20,695 bases of DNA from Acuticoccus sp039189655. Lineage in GTDB: Bacteria; Pseudomonadota; Alphaproteobacteria; Rhizobiales; Amorphaceae. This document shows, piece by piece, positions 13,901 to 20,695 of the stretch. The stretch is from the NCBI GenBank assembly GCA_039189655.1, contig JBCCYN010000083.1, positions 1 through 20,695 on the forward strand. Reading direction: 5' to 3'. Within the stretch, counting starts at the first letter, position 1; each line of letters starts with the position of its first letter. The notes beneath the pieces are model-generated. The model saw only the letters and a program-made list of their open reading frames with translations. It was not told where the DNA came from and made no database searches. Both the position numbers and the translations under genes were made by a program.

Positions 13901-16900
13901 TCATCAACATTGAAGCGTTTGGTAATGAAATCCAAGCGACCACGGCCCAAGACGTAGGAGCAGCAGGAACAGCCGGCGAAGATACGATCATCTATACCGG
14001 TACTGAAACTAACCTCGCCGCTCTCGATCCTAGCGTCGAAAATTTTGATGGTACCGGCTCATCGGCAAACTACGACGTAACCGGCAATGCGCTCGACAAT
14101 ACGATTGCTGTTGGATCTGGTACGAATACGATTTCAACCGGCGATGGCGAAGATCTTGTTCGAGGCGACCTCAGTGACCTCGCGGGTGACACGCTTTCTG
14201 ATTTTTCGATCGAGGACAAGTTGTTACTCGAGGATCTCGCTGGTTTAGATCCGTCCACGATCACCTACCAGGCCGGATCGGCGATCATGACGATCAATGG
14301 TCAGACGATCACGTTTGATGGAGACGAGTTCACCGATTTTGACGCATCACTGGGAAGTGAGTTCTTCAGTTTTGAAAATACTGAAGAGGGGTTGCTCATC
14401 ACGCTGACGCCACCCGAGACAGTGATTTATCGGGTCAACGCAGGCAGCAGCGCCGGCCCAGCAGCGACGCAAGGTACAATCGCGGCGCTTGATGATGGAC
14501 CGGACTGGCTCGGGGACGCCGACCTCATCGGGCCGAACGCGACCGGTGTCACCGTTACACTTGGTGGCGCGAACAACACCTTCACGAACGGCCAGACCAA
14601 CGCCGAGGCGGAGATTGACAGCGGCAACGTGGACCTTTCCATTGTGCCTTGGGAGGTATTTGCAGCTGAACGAAGCGACAATTCTTCTGGAAACGCCAAA
14701 CTCACCTATGATTTTGATGTAATTGAGGGGCAAACGTATAAGGTAACGCTATTCTATACGGAAAATTGGCCTGGCATCTTTGAATTCGCCGATGTTAGCG
14801 GCAGCTCTCGTCAATTTGACGTAGCTCTGGAAGGCTCCATTCCAACGGAGTTCGAGGATCTAAATCCAGCCCAGGAAGCAGCCACCTTACTCGGTCTCGG
14901 TACCGTCAGCGATGACATGTCGGACACCGACAAAGCTGCAATTCTCGGTACTGCGTTCCAGCGCGAAGCCACATATACTGCGACCGACGATTTATTGACG
15001 CTGGAATTTGAGCACGACGTCGAAAATCCAAAGATCAACGCCATCCAAGTTACGTTACTTGGTCGGGCGTTAGACGATTCCATCCCTCCGGTGATCCAGG
15101 AAATCACGGTTTCCAACGACCAGGGAGACTCGGATAGCCCGCGGACAGCTACGGTGGTGGTTGTCGATGCGGGTGGCTTTGACATTGCGACAGTGGCTAA
15201 TCTTTCGCCCACGTTTGCCGGCATAGAGCCGAGCGCTGTGGGGGCGCCGCAGGTCAGCGTGTCCTCAGATGGGTTGACTGCGACCATTACTTACGAGTTG
15301 TCCGCGCCTGCATCTGGCTGGCCTACGGATGCACTCGGTCAGATCAACCTAGCAGACGGCGCATTCGAGGATGCCGCTGGGAATGCAAGCGCCCAAGCAA
15401 GTGAAGAGTTTTATATCAATCCGTTCCTTAGCCAGCTCGACCGGGGTGCAGTGGTGCGCGCCATCAACATTGGCACCACGGACACGACGGAGGCGACGGG
15501 CCTTGATGCCGATCCCCTCGACGGCGGAGCGGTAGACAACAACCGCTATGGCGGTGCGATCGCTGCAGACAACATCATTCTTGATGCCTTTGGAAATCCC
15601 ATTGAATTCGAGGCAGACAACAACGCGTTCCACACATCCTCCAAGTCAACGACTGCACTAAACAACAACGTCGACGGTGAGCTTGGATCAACAGGTAGTA
15701 ACAGCGGGGGCGTCGACATTGATGGATCCGCGTATCACACCTACCGCGACAGTAACGCAGCCACGTGGACATCGACGTTCGATGGATTCGCGAATGGCGC
15801 TTACATCGTCGAACTCCATTTTGCCGAGCTTTTCCACGGCACTGCGGCGCAGCGAGTTGGTGACTTCACGGTCAACGGCGTTGTTTTCGGCAACGACTAC
15901 GACGCTTACGTCGAAGGCGGAAATTCGGCCGATGCGCCTAGCTTTGTTCGCCTTCCGGTCATCGTGACGGATGGCACGATCGAAGTTGAGGTCAGCTCAT
16001 CGGACGGACAGGCGGGCTACAGTGCGATCGTGGTCTATGATGCCGTCGATCCGAACCTGCCGCCATCGATCTCGGTGGCCGATGTGGTTGTCGGTGAAGA
16101 TGATGGCGACGCAATAATCACCTTCACCCGTGACGGCGATCTCAGCGAAGATATTACGATCAACTTCTCTGTTTCTGGTGACACGGCGGATGCGTCCGAC
16201 TTCGGGACGGCAAGCCCGAGCCCTATCACTATCTTGGCGGGCCAAACCACCGCGACGGCTACCCTACCGATCACCGATGATGACGAGCAGGAAAACGCCG
16301 AGACGATCACGGTCACCATCAACAACGTCACCAATGCGTCGGCCGACGCAACCATTTCTGATGGAACGGCGACAATTACGATTGCCGCGAGTGACAGCCC
16401 GTTCCAGGCCCCGGTGGGCAACACGATCTTCGAGCTCGACTTTGAAGGTGTGTCCGGCGAACCCACTGCAGTGGGCGGGTTCGATGGCGCCCTTGGCGGT
16501 GTTGAGAACATCGTCGATGAAGATGCGGAGGTCGTTGACGGTCAACTGGTCGTGCAAACGTCTGAAGGTGACATCAACGACGGTACGGATGACGGAAGCC
16601 AGAACGACTTTACAAAAACTGTGGACCTCAGCGATCCATCGCTGACAGAAGTTTATCTCTCGACGCGGTTCGACAACCCATTTACCGAAGACCTTCTGAC
16701 GTCCCAGGGCGTTACGGACGGCGTTATTCCAAGCTTCGTCCAACAGGGTATTGTGTTCGGTACTGGCAGCCAGCTTACCGGGGAAATGGTAAAGCTCGTT
16801 TGGGGCGGTGTTGCGAACGGCACTGGGTCCCAGCTATGGACGAAAGGCGGCACACCAAACCAGCCGGTCACCTTCGACAGCATGGTCGAGAACGGTACGA

Positions 16901-19900
16901 CTCTGTTCGATGTTGCCTCTGTCGAGCTTTCGCTGGCGATCGATAGGGCCAACGGAACGGTTGGTCAGTATGTGACGCTGTTCAATGAAGCTGGCGATAT
17001 GATTGGTGGGGTGAGACCGGAGGCCGAGACCGGCTTTGCCACCGCGGCACCGGTCGACCTGCCGCCTGCCGTTCTTGCGAACCTTAATTCTTCAACTGAT
17101 CTTACCCATGTGGGTGTTACGTCTTCCGATAACAGTTCACCCATAGGATCTTTCACGAGCTTTGAGGTGAAGTGGGACACTCTGTTGCTCTCGTCGCCCC
17201 AATTTGTGGAGCCGACAGGGGCGATCGATACGGTGAATGGGGTTGCTGTGTCGGGCGAAGACTTTTCGGACGACCACCTGGCGCCGACAGATATCGGAAC
17301 CCTTGCCGAAGGGGAGACGACCATTGTTGCGACTCAGCAGGGCGACAACGCTCCGGGGGGCCGCGAACGCGATTACTTCACCTTCACCGTTGCTGATGGT
17401 CAGCAGCTCACCGGGATCATTCTGGAAGGGTTTGAGACCGACGAGCAGGGCACGCCCCAAGCCTTTATCGGCATTAACGATACGGGTCAGATACCGACCG
17501 ACCCAGTGACGTTTGAAAATGTCGAGCAAATGCTTGGTGGGTATGTTTACAATAGCGGCGACGTTGTGAACCAGGCCACCAGTAACGACGGGAACCTTCT
17601 GGACGAGTTAGGTGACGGGAGCGAGTTCGATGGGCCCCAGGAGATTTTGTTCCGGGGTGGAGAAGGGTTCGAGGGGCCCCTTCCAGCGGGTACTTATACG
17701 ATCTGGCTTAACCAAGGGGGTGATGCGTCCACCGCCACGCTGAAGCTTGTCACCGAGCCGGTGGCGCAGGTAGAGCTTTCCGTTGCTGCACCGGCGCCGG
17801 TGGAGGAAGCCGGCGACGTGGGTGTGACAACCATCGACTTCGTTGTCACGGCGGACTACGCGACCTTCAGCGGCACTGTCGATGTCACGTTCGACACCAC
17901 GTCAGCGATTGATCAGAACCAACAGCTAACCTTTGTTGACGGCGTTGCGACGTTGTCGGTGGACTTTGCAAACGACGATGTGGACGATGGCGACTCGGCT
18001 GTGGGCGTGACGCTCACGGGCGCATCGCCAACGAGCGGGAACACTGAATTCACCATCAGCGACAGCGCCGATACGGCCACCGCTACGGTGACGGAGGACG
18101 ACGCGACCAGGTTCCTTCGCGGTGAGGTGGTATTCGCCATCAACGCAGGCGGCCCCGCGCTCAACTTTGATGGCATAGACTTTTCTGCCGGCACTGGCGC
18201 GGACGATGGCGCCCCATTTGGCGGGGGATCCCAGTTCACCGACGGCAACGGCGGGAATGGGCAGCAATCAGTATTCGACGACACCGTCTATGAAACCGAA
18301 ATCAACGGTGATCAAGATGGCGACTTCACGTTCTCAACGGCGAGCGGAATTGATCCAGAAAAACTGTACTACGTGGATCTTTATCTAGCCGAGATATTCG
18401 CCTCGTTCCCTGGAGAACGCCTATTCAACGTCTTTGTCGAAGACGAAGTTAATCCTACCGTCGAGAATTTCGATATCCTCGACACAACGGGTGACTTCAA
18501 CACCCCGATTGTCCTCCAACTCCAGGAACCGATTTCCCCCGGCGCAAACGGTGCAATCGACCTGTCGTTTGTCGCGGTAACAGATCGCGCGAAGATCAGC
18601 GGAATTGTTATTCGCGAAGCTGTTCCGATCGACGATGACGTTGTATTAATCTCGGTCTCCGACGTGACGGTGGATGAGTCTGCCTCCGAAGTCTTGATTA
18701 CTTTCACTCGCACCGGCAACGATAGCGAAGATGTCACAGTCGAATTCTCCAGTGCTGATGGCACTGCAACGGACGGCTTTGACTATACTGCCGTCAGCGG
18801 TTCGGTGATCGTTCCTGCAGCGGGAGACGGGACTGTAACGGTTTCGATCCCCTTAACTGACGATCTGATTGCAGAGGGCGATGAAACGTTCTCGGTTTCC
18901 ATAGATAACGCCACTGCACCGACCAAGCCGGTGACCGTGGAGCAAGCGGTCGCCACGGTTACGATTTCCGACGATGACGCGATCGATCCGTTGGACATTG
19001 ATGGCGATGGTATCCTGAATACGGATGATCCGTTCGCCTACGACTCTTTCAATGGCAAGGCGACAGTACTTTCAGATGGCGGTAGCTTCCGCCAAGACTT
19101 CGATACTGACACTGCCGATGTTTTCAGCGCGGACGGTGGCTTTACCGGGATACTAGTCAATCCAGCTTTTGATCCGGCCGGCATATCTGAGGCGGATCCC
19201 TACGGTGATCGCACTACGGAAGCAACGAGCCTGATAGAAGGCGGCGTTCTGAAGGTCGAATCGTCTGAAACGGACACGTTCGGTGGTGGAACTGGCGCCA
19301 ACAATACGATCAAAGACAACTATCAGCGCGCGGCAGACGTTTCGGGCGTGACCGGTTTCACGGTCGAGGCGAAAGCACTTAATCCGTTCTCCACGCCCCT
19401 TGGCGGAGCGTTCGCGTCGCTCGGCATCACCATGGGTGCTGGTGGCGTTGACGACGCCGTGAAGTTGGTATTTGGAAACGTCGCACCTGGCGGCAATCTT
19501 CAACTTCGAATTGAAATTGCTGGCCAAAACTCATTCTCCGGTGGCAACCAATCCATTACACTCGCGAGTGACGATGGACTTGGTGTCAACGCGCCGACTC
19601 CCGATGAGATCGCTTCAGTTCTGTTCCAACTGAACGTCTTCCTCGATGAGACCGGTGCCCAGCCTGAATGGAAACTGCAGGGTGTCGTCACATTCTTCGA
19701 TGATGCCGATGCGGAACTCGGCACGATCACAACCGCCGTCAAGACAGCGACTGGCTCGCTGCTTGCTGCCATCGAGGGCAACAATCCGCTCACCGGCGGT
19801 GATGGCGGCCTTGCCTACGGTGTCTCAATCACGGATTGGGGCAGTGGCGACGCGAATCGGTTCACTGGAGAATGGGACTATCTGGAACTTTATGGCCCGC

Positions 19901-20695
19901 CGACGGTCGCAATTGAAAACCCGGTGGCATTACTTGCGGAAGACACTGATCTTAGCCAATCAGTCAAAGTTGCGGACATTTCGGCGAGTGGCACCGGGGT
20001 CGACGTCAGTGCACTCTCCCTTAGTGGCGAAGACGCCGCTTCCTTTATAATCGTCGACAACAGCGGTGCGCTCGAGCTGCATGTCGCTGCGGAAACCGAC
20101 ATAGACTTTGAGACCATCGGTTCCCTCGACGTCACAGTGGTGGCGACGAATAGTGCCGGTTCCACGTCGAGTGATCTCGCTCTCCCCATTGGTGATGTGA
20201 ACGAAGCACCCTCGATTACACTGGAGGATGTGGTCACCGTGATCAGCGAGGACGCTGATACGACCTCATCGACTAAGGTAGCGACCATCTTGGTTGAGGA
20301 TGACGCGTTGGGCGCCGAAGTGCTTGCACTCACGGGGGAGGATGCCGGATTGTTCGAAATCGTCGACAACAACGGCGTCCAAGAGCTTCGCCTCATCTCG
20401 GGCGTAGAGTTAAGCGACGAAACGAACCCGGCCCTCGATGTGAGCGTGACGGTTGACGATGCAACCGTCGGCAGTGGTGTTGATGACACGGTGCAGCTGA
20501 CTCTGGCTGTGCTTGACGGTGACGACACACCGACGGTCGATCAGGGTATTGCGGCGCAGGCGGTGGATCAGGATGCACTGTATTCGTTCACGGTACCTGC
20601 CGATGCGTTTGCGGACGACGGTGGTGTTGAGAACCTTTCCTTCACCGCCAGTCTTGCGGACGATAGTGCGCTGCCTGAATGGCTAGACTTCGACC
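10942..20695 (+). CDS. Giant mosaic extracellular protein (propeller, lectin-like, RTX-like, malectin, Calx-beta, cadherin-like), 3' end outside window
   Basis: One frame stays open from 10942 to the window edge, giving more than 3,251 residues. GTG 10942 is chosen because GGGGA lies 5 nt upstream; other in-frame GTG/TTG codons (10909, 10921, 10930) lack a ribosome site. There is no N-terminal signal peptide, so export by a type I system through a C-terminal signal beyond the window is likely. Domains by residue: sorbosone-dehydrogenase-like beta-propeller 1-670 ('NHATNGLEV', 'RLIVANGGNANTGAPSNNF'); Asp-rich calcium motif 680-693; lectin-like 694-993; RTX-like patch 1013-1135 ('STGDGEDLVRGDLSD', 'LSDFSIEDKLLLEDL'); malectin-like 1160-1375, 1500-1700 and 2392-2563; Ig-like 1376-1495; Calx-beta 1706-1820, 2276-2388 and 2569-2681; lectin-like 1826-2085; pre-peptidase-like 2103-2275; calcium motif 2685-2698; lectin-like 2699-2990; cadherin-like 2990-3198; start of a dystroglycan-type cadherin domain after 3199. 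Composition is acidic, Gly/Thr/Asp-rich and almost free of cysteine. A role in adhesion or polysaccharide binding is inferred from the domains. Confidence 0.9.
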   Translation, partial: MAVTDDFTSSELDLNGQVNITSPTALVWGPDGRLYVTEVDGDIKVLDVSFGDKDPTDGDPNAQFYVTAAEVIADVKSIPNYNDDGTQASGTQRQVTGIDVTKQYDADGNQVFIDGQPAVVMYVTSSDSRIGAGGGGADLGLDTNSGTITRLVQTDTGWEVTDLVRGLGRSEENHATNGLEVIQELDGDGKLVSERLIVANGGNANTGAPSNNFAGQQEQPYSAAILEVDLDQLNEMAVQVDSAGRSYIYNLPTLDDPTRDGTDDNNDPFGGNDGVNSAKLTADSPVQIYSAGYRNAYDVEVTEDGRVWTYDNGANNNWGGRPAGEDEDGDVDAQEPENGTPDGYIATNLPVEDNTEIEGNFNPANWDQLHEVTRSDDLEGRTLSAGLGGAQTYTWNHPDLGELELVYGGHPNPTRAEGARAGILYSPSSGTQNSLLMVSNVDKGAGTSDFLEVVAWLEEIGYSDAFINSTVVAVDPGVRYSETFIAGFGIDSPTGRPATTGVFSLVEDLDGPVGLPSDIDEIVHALNPIEGNYLEAGFTDGALDTGKGSINGLAEYTSTIFDDADASLTMQGALIASVFNGNDYLIIGRDTDGIVQTGTQGGRTVAAEKEVVESGGAPLGVASIGDDLIPHGGEVAFRGSIWGAIYKQNGPVIEILQPGNADNNALLPVYAGQEPSDPTDNDLDGVDHVADPFEYSQTNGYALGVGEKLVLDFDQVNINPEFSGSLGDSGILGAALDGSTPNRDAKTEDDGFTDPEDLEDGLFDNGGNIIPGGNAPILQIKKVKEGTMVGAANTVRDALHTGVNFDADVQRLVASVEIANWAAEQFSNEGRVSGLTFGDGTQSNFIRFVFGDVGSSLGLEVGVEVNDQYTVLGTTTDQNFIDQLTVGNATLLGQKQVLLELEISDIGGDYNLRASYRVVDTNGDVDAEGSIDFGTNGAQVPEGVLRDVLDGTHTVSDGDTEAPSGAAIGIVAEKGTATDFETVDINVINIEAFGNEIQATTAQDVGAAGTAGEDTIIYTGTETNLAALDPSVENFDGTGSSANYDVTGNALDNTIAVGSGTNTISTGDGEDLVRGDLSDLAGDTLSDFSIEDKLLLEDLAGLDPSTITYQAGSAIMTINGQTITFDGDEFTDFDASLGSEFFSFENTEEGLLITLTPPETVIYRVNAGSSAGPAATQGTIAALDDGPDWLGDADLIGPNATGVTVTLGGANNTFTNGQTNAEAEIDSGNVDLSIVPWEVFAAERSDNSSGNAKLTYDFDVIEGQTYKVTLFYTENWPGIFEFADVSGSSRQFDVALEGSIPTEFEDLNPAQEAATLLGLGTVSDDMSDTDKAAILGTAFQREATYTATDDLLTLEFEHDVENPKINAIQVTLLGRALDDSIPPVIQEITVSNDQGDSDSPRTATVVVVDAGGFDIATVANLSPTFAGIEPSAVGAPQVSVSSDGLTATITYELSAPASGWPTDALGQINLADGAFEDAAGNASAQASEEFYINPFLSQLDRGAVVRAINIGTTDTTEATGLDADPLDGGAVDNNRYGGAIAADNIILDAFGNPIEFEADNNAFHTSSKSTTALNNNVDGELGSTGSNSGGVDIDGSAYHTYRDSNAATWTSTFDGFANGAYIVELHFAELFHGTAAQRVGDFTVNGVVFGNDYDAYVEGGNSADAPSFVRLPVIVTDGTIEVEVSSSDGQAGYSAIVVYDAVDPNLPPSISVADVVVGEDDGDAIITFTRDGDLSEDITINFSVSGDTADASDFGTASPSPITILAGQTTATATLPITDDDEQENAETITVTINNVTNASADATISDGTATITIAASDSPFQAPVGNTIFELDFEGVSGEPTAVGGFDGALGGVENIVDEDAEVVDGQLVVQTSEGDINDGTDDGSQNDFTKTVDLSDPSLTEVYLSTRFDNPFTEDLLTSQGVTDGVIPSFVQQGIVFGTGSQLTGEMVKLVWGGVANGTGSQLWTKGGTPNQPVTFDSMVENGTTLFDVASVELSLAIDRANGTVGQYVTLFNEAGDMIGGVRPEAETGFATAAPVDLPPAVLANLNSSTDLTHVGVTSSDNSSPIGSFTSFEVKWDTLLLSSPQFVEPTGAIDTVNGVAVSGEDFSDDHLAPTDIGTLAEGETTIVATQQGDNAPGGRERDYFTFTVADGQQLTGIILEGFETDEQGTPQAFIGINDTGQIPTDPVTFENVEQMLGGYVYNSGDVVNQATSNDGNLLDELGDGSEFDGPQEILFRGGEGFEGPLPAGTYTIWLNQGGDASTATLKLVTEPVAQVELSVAAPAPVEEAGDVGVTTIDFVVTADYATFSGTVDVTFDTTSAIDQNQQLTFVDGVATLSVDFANDDVDDGDSAVGVTLTGASPTSGNTEFTISDSADTATATVTEDDATRFLRGEVVFAINAGGPALNFDGIDFSAGTGADDGAPFGGGSQFTDGNGGNGQQSVFDDTVYETEINGDQDGDFTFSTASGIDPEKLYYVDLYLAEIFASFPGERLFNVFVEDEVNPTVENFDILDTTGDFNTPIVLQLQEPISPGANGAIDLSFVAVTDRAKISGIVIREAVPIDDDVVLISVSDVTVDESASEVLITFTRTGNDSEDVTVEFSSADGTATDGFDYTAVSGSVIVPAAGDGTVTVSIPLTDDLIAEGDETFSVSIDNATAPTKPVTVEQAVATVTISDDDAIDPLDIDGDGILNTDDPFAYDSFNGKATVLSDGGSFRQDFDTDTADVFSADGGFTGILVNPAFDPAGISEADPYGDRTTEATSLIEGGVLKVESSETDTFGGGTGANNTIKDNYQRAADVSGVTGFTVEAKALNPFSTPLGGAFASLGITMGAGGVDDAVKLVFGNVAPGGNLQLRIEIAGQNSFSGGNQSITLASDDGLGVNAPTPDEIASVLFQLNVFLDETGAQPEWKLQGVVTFFDDADAELGTITTAVKTATGSLLAAIEGNNPLTGGDGGLAYGVSITDWGSGDANRFTGEWDYLELYGPPTVAIENPVALLAEDTDLSQSVKVADISASGTGVDVSALSLSGEDAASFIIVDNSGALELHVAAETDIDFETIGSLDVTVVATNSAGSTSSDLALPIGDVNEAPSITLEDVVTVISEDADTTSSTKVATILVEDDALGAEVLALTGEDAGLFEIVDNNGVQELRLISGVELSDETNPALDVSVTVDDATVGSGVDDTVQLTLAVLDGDDTPTVDQGIAAQAVDQDALYSFTVPADAFADDGGVENLSFTASLADDSALPEWLDFD

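Noticed and set aside
1..20695. tRNA, rRNA, CRISPR arrays, insertion sequences
   Set aside because: I looked for cloverleaf-like sequences in the gaps, regularly spaced direct repeats and transposase motifs and found none that could be supported.

Overview
The window looks like chromosomal DNA of a GC-rich alphaproteobacterium, probably marine. The evidence is the C-terminal end of a housekeeping sigma-70 factor with the typical alphaproteobacterial tail, an aggregation-factor-like secreted protein of a kind I associate with marine alphaproteobacteria, and a giant acidic calcium-binding surface protein. No database search was possible, so family assignments rest on motifs and remembered family patterns.

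Layout. (1) 1-485: 3' end of rpoD on the plus strand, closed by a clear hairpin terminator. (2) 549-1625, minus: a PerM/AI-2E-family membrane transporter. (3) 1933-2460, plus: a small secreted aggregation-factor-like protein that converges on a lysR gene. The space between them holds nested palindromes and an 11-bp-stem hairpin. (4) 2603-6248: a LysR-type regulator diverging from an acyl-CoA-dehydrogenase-fold gene whose active-site signature is that of 3-sulfinopropanoyl-CoA desulfinase, followed by an MFS transporter. This looks like a small organosulfur-use locus that releases sulfite and propanoyl-CoA, with operator-like dyads in the divergent promoter. (5) 6364-10436: a compact four-gene run (patatin-like lipase, exported cupin, a second small exported protein, then a DoxX-DoxX-NDH-2 fusion). 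Spacings are 22 bp, a 1-bp overlap and a 4-bp overlap, so these genes are probably co-transcribed and translationally coupled. (6) 10437-10941: a 505-bp non-coding stretch. (7) 10942-20695: one uninterrupted reading frame of more than 3,250 codons, still open at the window edge. It encodes a giant extracellular mosaic protein with a beta-propeller, lectin-like modules, an RTX-like patch, three malectin-like domains, three Calx-beta domains and cadherin-like domains.

How the parts may work together. The LysR/desulfinase/MFS set is a plausible catabolic unit in which the regulator senses an organosulfur acid, the transporter moves substrate or product, and the desulfinase cleaves the CoA thioester. 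The CoA-activating enzyme is not in the window. The patatin-to-NDH-2 run suggests exported cupins paired with a quinone-reducing membrane flavoprotein; its function is unknown. The giant protein has no N-terminal signal peptide and is most likely a type I-secreted adhesin or carbohydrate-binding surface protein, with its export signal beyond the window.

Most unusual items: the NDH-2 fusion with its exported partners, the desulfinase lacking both usual catalytic glutamates, and the giant mosaic protein with internally duplicated modules. I found no tRNA, rRNA, CRISPR array, insertion sequence or attachment site.
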